From: Methylotenera sp.
Lineage (GTDB): Bacteria > Pseudomonadota > Gammaproteobacteria > Burkholderiales > Methylophilaceae
Assembly: GCA_002928535.1 (NCBI GenBank)
Contig: PERG01000001.1
Location: 1-64,000 of the forward strand
Reading direction: 5' to 3'
Length of the DNA: 64,000 nucleotides
The notes beneath the pieces were generated by a model, which made no database searches, had not been told where the DNA came from, and saw only the letters and a list, made by a program, of their open reading frames with translations. Positions 33,510 to 40,925 of this stretch are shown here, piece after piece (within the stretch, counting starts at the first letter, position 1; every line of letters starts with the position of its first letter). The position numbers and the translations under genes were made by a program.

Positions 33510-33915
33510 TCAACACATCAAAGACTTTTGCGAAGTGGATATGACCAATTGGCTAGCATCTCGCAGACACTATCTGACAGGTAAGCAGATGAACATACTA
33601 GCGCAGTTCATGCCTAGCAAAGCATCGGTAGAGCGTGACTATCTGAATTGCCCATTATGTGCTGCATTCTATCTTGCGCTACTGTTAGAGATTGACCGAG
33701 ATATTGAGAAGGCCACTTGCTTTCTGTATGTGTATTTCCCTAAGTACAAACCACAGACATTGAAGGCTCATTTACACATTGATATGGAAGATAAGGTAAC
33801 TGTCCAGACCGCTATACGATGGGCACATGATACGGCAGAGCGCATCTATCATCTGGCACAAGTGAACGTGAGATTAACCGAGATGATGAAGTCTAAAGAC
33901 TTTGCATTCAATTAA
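33496..33915 (+). CDS. hypothetical protein at end of middle operon
   Basis: 139 residues starting MEKTNQHIKDFCEVDMTNWL. Predominantly helical, with CPLCAAFYLALLLEIDRDIE in the middle. It is the last gene before the terminator and the structured region, where lambdoid phages place the late antiterminator Q. I cannot show that it is Q. Confidence 0.5.
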   Translation: MEKTNQHIKDFCEVDMTNWLASRRHYLTGKQMNILAQFMPSKASVERDYLNCPLCAAFYLALLLEIDRDIEKATCFLYVYFPKYKPQTLKAHLHIDMEDKVTVQTAIRWAHDTAERIYHLAQVNVRLTEMMKSKDFAFN

Positions 33916-33944
33916 CATATTTGTGTTAACGAATAGATGTTAAC
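33912..33944. repeat. three regularly spaced TTAAC elements
   Basis: TTAAC (33912-33916), then two GTTAAC palindromes (33925-33930 and 33939-33944), about 14 bases apart. They overlap the end of the preceding gene and lie before the structured RNA region. They could be regulator-binding sites; no factor is known. Confidence 0.4.
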
Positions 33945-33991
33945 AAATTCAAATTTTAGGGTATCATTTTTCTATGCTCAAGCAGAGCGTT

Positions 33992-34015
33992 AGCCACCTT
34001 AGACGTGGCTTTTTC
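33992..34015 (+). terminator. terminator of the middle operon
   Basis: Hairpin AGCCAC-cttagac-GTGGCT followed by TTTTTC. It separates the replication/nin transcript from the structured RNA region. Confidence 0.85.
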
Positions 34016-34061
34016 TTTGCCCGTTATACTAGCAAACAGTAAGTCTTAGTATAGTTGCATT

Positions 34062-34201
34062 AAGAAGGATAAGCATAAGCAATCGTGTGTGAACGGTCTT
34101 TTGATGCCGTCTAGTCTAGGCTCCGAATGTAAGCGATTCGGCAGGGTGTATCAATCGTATACAGCTAGCACGTTAGAATCGTGTCTGTGTTTATCCTTCT
34201 T
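34062..34201 (+). ncRNA. candidate structured RNA, domain 1
   Basis: An 11-bp perfect closing stem, AAGAAGGATAA (34062-34072) with TTATCCTTCTT (34191-34201), encloses 118 bases. Inside are at least four hairpins: ACGG/CCGT (34093-34096, 34107-34110), CCGAAT/ATTCGG (34123-34141, 7-base loop), TGTAT/ATACA (34147-34163, 7-base loop) and CACG/CGTG (34169-34183, 7-base loop TTAGAAT). No ORF crosses it. A TATAGT at 34050-34055 would start a transcript near 34062, at the stem base. I recognise no known RNA family. Confidence 0.65.
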
Positions 34202-34297
34202 AGTGTCGCAATATGCCCAATACGGCTAGAGAGAAATCTACATATGTTCGCGCACACTAAGTTCATATAAGGGAAGTTGGCACCTTTTAAAAGCCAA
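34201..34297 (+). ncRNA. candidate structured RNA, domain 2
   Basis: TAGTGT-CGC pairs with GCG-c-ACACTA (34201-34209 with 34250-34259, one bulge), continued by ATATG/CATAT (34211-34215 with 34241-34245) and an apical TAGA/TCTA hairpin (34227-34240). A further TTGGC/GCCAA hairpin lies at 34277-34297, just before the ribosome binding site of the 47-residue ORF. It follows domain 1 with no gap and may be the same molecule or the leader of that ORF. Confidence 0.5.
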
Positions 34298-34318
34298 TAA
34301 ATTAGGAGATAAAACCCT

Positions 34319-34462
34319 ATGGAAAAGTTAGATACAGCAATTGAAACAATATTATCTTTGATTACTAAAGATACAAAAGCGGACGAAGCGCTTAAATACA
34401 CGCAAGCCGCATTAAATTTATCGCATGTTAAAAACATTAATTTTGCGATTAACAAAGCATAA
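34319..34462 (+). CDS. 47-residue helical phage protein
   Basis: Starts MEKLDTAIETILSLITKDTK with TAGGAG ten bases upstream. Helical, slightly acidic front and basic end. It sits between two hairpin-rich noncoding stretches. No family recognised. Confidence 0.55.
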   Translation: MEKLDTAIETILSLITKDTKADEALKYTQAALNLSHVKNINFAINKA

Positions 34463-34472
34463 AATTAAAGAT

Positions 34473-34566
34473 TCTGCTGCTGGTACGCTGGCGTAAAGGC
34501 AGATAGCAAGCATGAGAGACTAATTAACTCTTAGTAGTCAGAGCCGCTACTCTTGCATAAGGCTCT
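34473..34566 (+). ncRNA. cluster of three hairpins
   Basis: TCTGC/GCAGA (34473-34477 with 34499-34503) enclosing TACG-CTGG-CGTA (34484-34495); GACTA/TAGTC (34518-34539); AGAGCC/GGCTCT (34540-34545 with 34561-34566). None is followed by a T-run, so these are not simple terminators. They may be an RNA element or a DNA recognition region such as pac, which often lies near the small terminase gene. Confidence 0.4.
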
Positions 34567-34568
34567 TG

Positions 34569-34574
34569 TATAAT
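34569..34574 (+). promoter_or_regulatory. possible -10 element before 34601 gene
   Basis: TATAAT, 26 bases before the start codon of the next gene. No matching -35 is visible at the usual distance, so an activator or a chance match remain possible. Confidence 0.3.
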
Positions 34575-34600
34575 ATTGCTACTAACGAAAGGTGGCGATT

Positions 34601-34807
34601 ATGTTTCAACTAGGTATTGCAAGTTTAATGTTTAATATCCAGAAGTCGATTCTTGATAATGATCGAGAGCAAAGATTGCAAGTGGCATTGTCTCCTGAAG
34701 AATTCGCAAAATGGAAAGCTGAACAAGCCGTAGAGCGTAGGCATCAAGAGATTGTATCTGCGATACGCTCTGTTAAAGTAGACTCTACATTTAACAATTA
34801 TTACTAA
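34601..34807 (+). CDS. small phage protein, unknown
   Basis: 68 residues starting MFQLGIASLMFNIQKSILDN, then a charged helix (EEFAKWKAEQAVERRHQEIV) and an Asn/Tyr end. ATG at 34601 has AAAGGTGG five bases upstream, preferred over the in-frame GTG at 34592. No family recognised. Confidence 0.55.
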   Translation: MFQLGIASLMFNIQKSILDNDREQRLQVALSPEEFAKWKAEQAVERRHQEIVSAIRSVKVDSTFNNYY

Positions 34808-34829
34808 ATAGACTAAGTAACAAACACAC

Positions 34830-34859
34830 AGCCTCATTGATTATCAGTGGGGCTTTTTT
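34830..34859 (+). terminator. Rho-independent terminator
   Basis: An 11-pair stem with several G-U pairs, from AGCCTCATTGA to TCAGTGGGGCT with a three-base loop, followed by TTTTTT and then ATTGGGC. Confidence 0.82.
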
Positions 34860-34873
34860 ATTGGGCTAAACAA

Positions 34874-35050
34874 ATGGCATCTACTAATGAACATACCGGA
34901 GCTTCACTAGTAAGCAAAGCTAATACCAAAGAGTTTGATGCTGGCTATGATCTGATATTCAAGAAGCCAATTAACCTAAATACATATCCTAAACATGAAT
35001 TCCAGCTTTGCCCGCTATGTGGTGAGGTAGTGTGCGATTGCGAGAAATGA
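34874..35050 (+). CDS. small zinc-ribbon-ended phage protein
   Basis: 58 residues starting MASTNEHTGASLVSKANTKE and ending with LCPLCGEVVCDCEK, a probable zinc site. An upstream GTG (34847) would start within the terminator and is not preferred. The stop overlaps the next start. Confidence 0.5.
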   Translation: MASTNEHTGASLVSKANTKEFDAGYDLIFKKPINLNTYPKHEFQLCPLCGEVVCDCEK

Positions 35051-35388
35051 CAGATTACGCACTAGGCAAAGCATCCTGCACATTAGAGCTGTTTAAGTTA
35101 GATGGCTTAGACAATGTGTGCATGCTAACCAACCTTTACACCAGCAAGACACATCGCAAGCAAGGGTACGCTAAACAACTATTAACCCACATATGCGCTA
35201 AAGCAGACACAGAACAATTTGCTGTATTGCTAGAGCCTAAGAGCGATGAAGATATAGAGCAATCAGCATTAATCAAGATGTACCAGGCACACGGCTTTGA
35301 AGAACTGCAATCAGCACCTTTATTGCTAGCTAGATTCCCAAAGCCATTAGCATCATCAGTCACTATCAAACCAATCAAGTTAGTTTAA
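35047..35388 (+). CDS. GNAT-type N-acetyltransferase
   Basis: 113 residues. THRKQGYAKQLLTHI near residue 40 is the acetyl-CoA pyrophosphate-binding motif (Q/RxxGxG/A), and IKMYQAHGFEEL near 78 is the typical motif B. Small GNAT enzymes occur next to phage terminases in several phages, with unknown targets. Start at ATGA overlap (35047); GTG at 35032 is possible. Confidence 0.7.
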   Translation: MTDYALGKASCTLELFKLDGLDNVCMLTNLYTSKTHRKQGYAKQLLTHICAKADTEQFAVLLEPKSDEDIEQSALIKMYQAHGFEELQSAPLLLARFPKPLASSVTIKPIKLV

Positions 35389-35428
35389 AAGTATAAGTGC
35401 TTATCACTTAGTTCCGAAAGGAAGCAAT

Positions 35429-35620
35429 ATGCAGCAGGATCAATTAAAAGTAATTTTAGATAGAGTAAAAGGTGGCGAAGGATTAAACGCCATCATTCTG
35501 TCGCTTGGTATGAATTTGCAATCTACATTGTTAGATATGCAAGCTAATCACAAGCAAGAGTACAAAGACGCTAAAGAACAACAAAAAAATCAAAGCGTTA
35601 CCGAGCCGTTACGGAAATAA
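35429..35620 (+). CDS. hypothetical phage protein
   Basis: 63 residues starting MQQDQLKVILDRVKGGEGLN, helical with a Gln/Lys-rich tail. Preceded by GAAAGGAAGC. It lies immediately before the small terminase gene and could form part of the DNA-recognition unit, which is a guess from position. An inverted repeat AAGTG-cttat-CACTT lies in the gap upstream. Confidence 0.5.
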   Translation: MQQDQLKVILDRVKGGEGLNAIILSLGMNLQSTLLDMQANHKQEYKDAKEQQKNQSVTEPLRK

Positions 35621-35622
35621 CC

Positions 35623-35907
35623 ATGGCTAAGTTTGAAGAAGGTAACCAAGCGGCCGCAAAAGGCCGCACCGTAGAGAAGTTATTAGAGCGTATTTTGTTA
35701 CAAGAAGATCATAAACGCTTGCGTAAAGGTTTAGAGGCTTTGATGGACAAAGTAGCAGATGGCGATCAACGCGCATTAGAGTTTGTGACCGATCGTTTAG
35801 ATGGTAAGGCACGCCAAGCTATTGACTTGGGCGGACAAGAAGATAACCCATTAGCATTTACTAGGATTGAGCGCGTAATTGTCAAGCCTACAGATAAAGA
35901 CTCCTGA
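35623..35907 (+). CDS. terminase small subunit-like protein
   Basis: 94 residues starting MAKFEEGNQAAAKGRTVEKL. The basic start, helical body (RLRKGLEALMDKVADGDQRA) and the DRLDGKARQ motif are typical of short phage small-terminase/DNA-packaging proteins. It overlaps the large terminase gene by 29 bases. Confidence 0.65.
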   Translation: MAKFEEGNQAAAKGRTVEKLLERILLQEDHKRLRKGLEALMDKVADGDQRALEFVTDRLDGKARQAIDLGGQEDNPLAFTRIERVIVKPTDKDS

Positions 35908-37120
35908 GGTCTTTCTCCCATTACTTGAGCCAGCACGTTACAAAGGCGCACATGGGGGGCGAGGATCAGGAAAGTCACATAACTTTGGTGACTTATGGCT
36001 AGAAGAGAACGTAACGGACAAGTATGACTTTGTATGTTTGCGTGAGACGCTTAAGTCATTAGAGTTTTCAGTAAAGAAGTTGCTAGAAGAGAAGATTGCC
36101 GCTTTTAACGCTGGCGCTTACTTTGATGTGCAGGATAGACGCATATTATCCAAGCATGGGGGGGTGACCATCTTTGAGGGTATGCAGAACCATACAGCCG
36201 ACTCCATTAAGTCTCTTGAGGGATTTGATAGAGCATGGTTCACAGAAGCACAAAGAGCCAGTGATAAGAGCCTAACGCTACTTAGGCCGACAATTCGCAA
36301 GGATGGTTCGCAGTTATGGTTTGACTGGAACCCTGAGAATGAGACAGACCCAATCGATCAGTTGCTAAGAGGTGAGAATCCACCTAAGGACGCAATTGTT
36401 GTTCAGGCTAACTATTTAGACAATCCTTTCCTCCCTGACGTATTGCGTGAGGAAATGGAGTTCGATAGAGCAAGAGACCCAGACAAATACGCATGGGTAT
36501 GGCTAGGCCAATATAAACAGAACAGTGAAGCGCGAGTATTCAAAAACTGGAAGGTTGAAGAGTTTGAAGTAGACCCTACAGCTCTTATTAGGCAAGGCGC
36601 TGATTGGGGCTTTGCAGTTGACCCGACAGTGTTGGTCCAGTGTTACATCGTAGGCCGCAAGCTATACGTGCCTTACGAGGCTTACCGTGTTGGATGTGAG
36701 ATTACAGATACACCAGCGTTGTTCATGACAGTGCCAGATAGCGAAAGCTGGCCTATTACTGCTGATAGTGCGAGACCTGAAACCATCAGCCACATGCAAA
36801 AGAATGGCTTCCCTAAGATCATGCCAGCAGTTAAAGGGCCGAAGTCATTAGAGGAAGGTGTCGAGTTCCTTAAGAGCTTTGACATCATTGTACACCCACG
36901 CTGCAAGCATACGATTGATGAACTCACGCTATACAGCTACAAGATTGACCCGCTTACTAACCTAATCATGCCAGTGCTGAATGACAAGGACAATCATGTG
37001 ATTGATGCCCTTAGATACGCATGCGAAGGCGCTAGACGAGCACAGAAGAAACCAAAGACCGACACAGTTGCAAGAACCCTTACTTATGACCTTAACAGCG
37101 GCAATAGCTGGATGGGGTAG
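35879..37120 (+). CDS. terminase large subunit
   Basis: 413 residues. The Walker A-type motif GGRGSGKSH lies near residue 27 and a Walker B-like region, FDRAWFTEAQRA, near 118 carries the ATPase acidic residues. The C-terminal nuclease domain includes QGADWGFAVDPTV near 240 and NDKDNHVIDALRYACEG near 375. It powers packaging of phage DNA. Starts with TTG inside the small terminase gene. Confidence 0.93.
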   Translation: MSSLQIKTPEVFLPLLEPARYKGAHGGRGSGKSHNFGDLWLEENVTDKYDFVCLRETLKSLEFSVKKLLEEKIAAFNAGAYFDVQDRRILSKHGGVTIFEGMQNHTADSIKSLEGFDRAWFTEAQRASDKSLTLLRPTIRKDGSQLWFDWNPENETDPIDQLLRGENPPKDAIVVQANYLDNPFLPDVLREEMEFDRARDPDKYAWVWLGQYKQNSEARVFKNWKVEEFEVDPTALIRQGADWGFAVDPTVLVQCYIVGRKLYVPYEAYRVGCEITDTPALFMTVPDSESWPITADSARPETISHMQKNGFPKIMPAVKGPKSLEEGVEFLKSFDIIVHPRCKHTIDELTLYSYKIDPLTNLIMPVLNDKDNHVIDALRYACEGARRAQKKPKTDTVARTLTYDLNSGNSWMG

Positions 37121-37128
37121 GAAACCAA

Positions 37129-39252
37129 ATGGCAGATAAACTAAAACGCACAGAGGATGAAAAGCTCATTGAGCAAGCTCACAAAGAGTTTGAACAAGAC
37201 TATGAGTATGAGTCCGATTCCCGTGAAGCGTGGAAGATGGATTTGCGTTTTGCCAATGGCGATCCTGACAACAAGTTTCAGTGGGATGCTTCGTATGTTA
37301 AAGACCGTGAGCTTAACAAGCGCCCATGCTTAACGATTAACAAGGTCAAGATACACAACCGTCAGATTACTAACGAGGCGCGTCAGAACAAGCCTTCAGT
37401 GCGTGTTTATCCAGTAGACAATGGCGCAGACAAAGAAACTGCCAAGTTCTTCAATGGCGTGATTCGTCATATTGAATCTAACTCTGACGCAGAGACAGCC
37501 TATGATATGGCGAATGACTTTGCCGTTGATGCGGGTATCGGCTATTGGCGTGTTATTACAGACTACGCTTCTGACGATAGCTTTGACCAAGAAATCTACA
37601 TTGAGCCTATCAAGAACCCGTTGAATGTGTTGCTTGATTCACGCATACAGAAACCAGACGGTTCAGACGCTAAACGTGGCTTTATCTTTAAGGATATGCC
37701 CAAAGAAGAATTTGAGCGCGATTACCCTGATTGCGACCCGATTGACTGGTCTATCAACACTGGTACAAACTGGATTAAAGCAGACTCTATCCGTGTGGCT
37801 GAATATTTCCGCATGGAAGATAAGAAAGACACGCTATACGCGCTGGAAGATGGGCAGACGTTCAAGAAATCAGAGCTAGAGAAAGACGTTATTGATCGTT
37901 TAGAAGCTGGCGTAATGACTAAAGAAGTCAAGAAGCGTGAACTACGCACCAATGCTGTTAAATGGTACTTAATCGCTGGTAACAAGGTATTAGACCGCAA
38001 GGATTGGCTAGGTAAATACATCCCTATCGTCCGTGTGATTGGCGAAGAGAAAGAGATCGACGGAAAGCTAGACCGCAAAGGCCACACAAGGCCAATGAAA
38101 GATGCACAACGGATGTATAACTATAATTCCAGTGCATCAGTTGAGTACGGTGCTTTGCAGACTAAGACACCAATCATTGCAGCTAATGATGCGATTGAAG
38201 GATTTGAGAAATATTGGGATAGGGCAAACACAGAAAACTTGCCGTATATTCCATACAATCATGTGGATGAAGCGGGCAATCCTTTGCCAATGCCGCAACG
38301 CATGGCCCCGCCTGCACCTTCTCAGTTATTTCTGCAAGGTATGCAAGTCGCCAGCAATGAATTGAACATGAGTTCAGGTCAGTATGACGCACAGTTTGGG
38401 AATAACCCATCTGCTCAGTCTGGCAAGGCTTTAAACGCATTACAACGCAAGGGTGACACTGCCACTTTCCACTTCACAGATAACGTGGCTAGAGCGATTA
38501 AATACACTGGCAAAATACTCGTTGACCTGATCCCGAAGATTTACGATACAGAACGTATTGTGCGTATTCTCGGTGAAGATAACAGCGAGAATATGGTCAA
38601 GATTGACCCTAATATGGACAAGTCTTACGAGAAGCGCAAAACGCCAGAAGGGCTACAAGAAATATTCAATCCTAACGTGGGACGTTATGACGTAGCGGTA
38701 TCTGTTGGCCCATCTTACACAACACGCAGACAAGAAGCATTCGATGCACTCAATGAGCTTGCCTCTCGCAATCCTAAAGTTATGGATATTGCAGGTGACA
38801 TCGTATTCAAGTCTGCTGACTTCCCAATGGCAGAAGAGCTTGCAGAGCGTTGGGCTAAAACTTTACCGCCTGAGTTGAAAGAACAAGAAGGCGAGAATGC
38901 AGAAGTCACCGCTATTAAGAAGCAAGCGGATGAAGTGATTAAACAGCTACAGATGCAGCTAGATAAAGCTGAACAAGCGATGCTTGAGGCTAGCCAAGAA
39001 GCCAACGAAAAAGACGGCGAGATTGCACTGAAAGCCCGTGAGCTGGAGATCAAACAATTTGAGGCTGACACTAAACGCTTGCAGGTTGAGTTAAGCGCAT
39101 TGCAACAGCAGGAAGTGATTGACCCTGGTGAAGTTGAAACATTGAAGGCAGCAGTAGCGCAGTTGATTCAAATGATTGCACCAGAACCGCCAGAACAGAT
39201 AGTAGAAGAAACACCAGAACCCGCTCCGGCGGGTTTTTTAATGCCAGAATAA
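37129..39252 (+). CDS. portal protein, P22 type
   Basis: 707 residues, close to P22 portal length. Typical features are WKMDLRFANGDPDNKFQWDA near residue 31, KRPCLTINKVKIHNRQITNE near 64, and a coiled-coil C-terminal region (about 590-680) matching the P22 barrel. It forms the dodecameric DNA entry ring. The last codons encode a terminator hairpin (39218-39239). Confidence 0.92.
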   Translation: MADKLKRTEDEKLIEQAHKEFEQDYEYESDSREAWKMDLRFANGDPDNKFQWDASYVKDRELNKRPCLTINKVKIHNRQITNEARQNKPSVRVYPVDNGADKETAKFFNGVIRHIESNSDAETAYDMANDFAVDAGIGYWRVITDYASDDSFDQEIYIEPIKNPLNVLLDSRIQKPDGSDAKRGFIFKDMPKEEFERDYPDCDPIDWSINTGTNWIKADSIRVAEYFRMEDKKDTLYALEDGQTFKKSELEKDVIDRLEAGVMTKEVKKRELRTNAVKWYLIAGNKVLDRKDWLGKYIPIVRVIGEEKEIDGKLDRKGHTRPMKDAQRMYNYNSSASVEYGALQTKTPIIAANDAIEGFEKYWDRANTENLPYIPYNHVDEAGNPLPMPQRMAPPAPSQLFLQGMQVASNELNMSSGQYDAQFGNNPSAQSGKALNALQRKGDTATFHFTDNVARAIKYTGKILVDLIPKIYDTERIVRILGEDNSENMVKIDPNMDKSYEKRKTPEGLQEIFNPNVGRYDVAVSVGPSYTTRRQEAFDALNELASRNPKVMDIAGDIVFKSADFPMAEELAERWAKTLPPELKEQEGENAEVTAIKKQADEVIKQLQMQLDKAEQAMLEASQEANEKDGEIALKARELEIKQFEADTKRLQVELSALQQQEVIDPGEVETLKAAVAQLIQMIAPEPPEQIVEETPEPAPAGFLMPE
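39218..39239 (+). terminator. terminator inside the portal 3' end
   Basis: AACCCGC-tccg-GCGGGTT followed by TTTT, inside codons for the last residues of the portal protein. Forty bases later comes a second terminator. Confidence 0.75.
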
Positions 39253-39270
39253 TTTAACAGAATTAAAACT

Positions 39271-39294
39271 AAGGTCACTTCGGTGGCCTTTTTT
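39271..39294 (+). terminator. terminator after portal gene
   Basis: AAGGTCAC-ttcg-GTGGCCTT with a UUCG tetraloop, followed by TTTT and ATTGCC. With the preceding hairpin it makes a double terminator between portal and scaffold genes. Confidence 0.88.
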
Positions 39295-39339
39295 ATTGCC
39301 TATCGGTGGGCTTTCATCGAGTCCCTAAGGGAGTATTAA

Positions 39340-40215
39340 ATGAGTAAGTTATTACAAGCAATGCTATTTCCATTTATGCATACGTTTCATTTTGGGGATG
39401 GTGATGCACCCGCAGTAGAAGCTCCAGCTACAGAGCCAAGTGTAGCGCCTGAGTCCACAGATACGCCTACTGATGAACCAGCGAAAGAAGAGGCAGCAGC
39501 GCCCAAGACATTCACTGAGGAAGAAGTACAAGCCCAGATCAATGCCAAAGCCGCTGAGATTAGAAATCGCTATGAACGTAAGATCGAAAAGGCACGGATT
39601 GAAGCAGAAACCCGCGCCAAGGTAATGCAAGAAGTAGCAGCTAAACAAGAAGTACAGGATGCACCGCGAGAAGAGGATTTTGCTGATTACAGCGACTACC
39701 TGAAAGCCGTTGCCCGTTACGAAGTCAAGCAGGAATTGGCAGAAGAGCGTAAGCAACAACGTGAACAGGAAAATCAACGCACACAGCAAACAGAGCAAGC
39801 CCGTAAAGCCGAATTAGAAGAGGCTTTGATGGAAAAGGGAGTAAACAAATATCCAGATTTTGAGGAAGTCGCTGAAAGTACAGGCGAGCTACTCAGAACC
39901 AAAGGGTTGAAGTTTTCCCAAGCCATGTTAGGTGCTTTGCTTGAAGCCGACAACTCACAGGACATTGTGTATCACTTGGGCAAAACGCCAGAAGAAGCTG
40001 AACGGATTGCACGATTACCCGCTTACGCGCAAGCAAAAGAGATTGGCAAGCTTGAGGAGAAACTCAACGCACAGCCTAAAAAACAAATAAGCAAAGCCCC
40101 GGAGCCTATAACCCCTGTTTCGACAGGTAAGGCTAGCAATGACTCTGCAATTACCGATGATCTGCCCATTGAAGAATGGATGGCACGTCGTAATAAGCAA
40201 GCCAGGGGGCGTTAG
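39340..40215 (+). CDS. scaffolding protein
   Basis: 291 residues, acidic and Pro/Ala-rich at the N-terminus, then a long Glu/Arg/Gln-rich helix (about residues 65-165), ending in a basic tail (RRNKQARGR). Composition, size and position between portal and coat fit a P22-like scaffold that binds coat through a basic C-terminus. The stop codon directly touches that of the antisense HNH gene. Confidence 0.85.
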   Translation: MSKLLQAMLFPFMHTFHFGDGDAPAVEAPATEPSVAPESTDTPTDEPAKEEAAAPKTFTEEEVQAQINAKAAEIRNRYERKIEKARIEAETRAKVMQEVAAKQEVQDAPREEDFADYSDYLKAVARYEVKQELAEERKQQREQENQRTQQTEQARKAELEEALMEKGVNKYPDFEEVAESTGELLRTKGLKFSQAMLGALLEADNSQDIVYHLGKTPEEAERIARLPAYAQAKEIGKLEEKLNAQPKKQISKAPEPITPVSTGKASNDSAITDDLPIEEWMARRNKQARGR

Positions 40216-40845
40216 TTACGCCAGTATTTTGTAATCATTAAAGTTCTTAGATAGGCACCGTTTTCTTATGGTGTGAGGAAGAACGCCAGTTGCCCTAGAG
40301 GCTTCTGAGTACGAATTGTAAACGACCCCATCCACAGAGCATTTAGATGCATTTGGACTATTGAGCCGCATTTTGTCAATAGCATCCTCAGTGCATTTAG
40401 ATCCTTTAGCCCTGGGCGGTGGTTTTATACCTAAACGCAAGTTAGCTTCACGCTGCTTTTGTTTTGTCGCATCGGATAGTTTTATCCCAGTGCGAAATTC
40501 TCTCAATCTTTGTTTACCAGCATCGGACATTTTATGTCCTTTGCTAATGCCGTGATGACGGTCTGCAACGTGTTCCTTGGGTGATACCCACTCAAGATTA
40601 ATAGCGCGATTGTCGGCTTTGTTATGGTTGATATGGTGAACCAAAGTGGCGTTGTCAGGTTTGTTGAGCCATACGCTAGCCACAACCCTGTGGGCAAGTA
40701 ATTGCCTGCCTACCGTTGCATAGCCATCTTTTCTGATGGTGGGTGCAAGAGGTATCAATTTCCTAAGAAACTTTCCACAAGAGGACGCGGCAAGTAAGTG
40801 ATTGTAGAAGCGGTATTCAATACCGTCATGCATAACTGAAAGCAT
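40216..40845 (-). CDS. HNH homing endonuclease, antisense between scaffold and coat genes
   Basis: 209 residues. The HNH core is AHRVVASVW, then TLVHHINHNKADNRAINLEW (residues ~50-86). NUMOD3-like repeats (GHKMSDAGKQ, GIKLSDATKQ) follow, and a NUMOD1-like helix-turn-helix at the C-terminus (YSEASRATGVLPHTIRKRC) binds DNA. It is a freestanding selfish nuclease. It is oriented against the virion genes, so it needs its own promoter, which I could not identify. Confidence 0.88.
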   Translation of the reverse strand: MLSVMHDGIEYRFYNHLLAASSCGKFLRKLIPLAPTIRKDGYATVGRQLLAHRVVASVWLNKPDNATLVHHINHNKADNRAINLEWVSPKEHVADRHHGISKGHKMSDAGKQRLREFRTGIKLSDATKQKQREANLRLGIKPPPRAKGSKCTEDAIDKMRLNSPNASKCSVDGVVYNSYSEASRATGVLPHTIRKRCLSKNFNDYKILA

Positions 40846-40925
40846 ATGTTCATCCCTTTGTGTGAGTGATTAATGGTAACAGATGTTGGTGTTAAAACAA
40901 ACCAATTAATTAAAGGAAATGAATA

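Noticed and set aside
34062-34201. Structured region as a tRNA, hammerhead ribozyme or group I intron
   Set aside because: No CCA end or anticodon arm in proper order, no CUGAUGA/GAAA core, and no intron core elements or interrupted gene.
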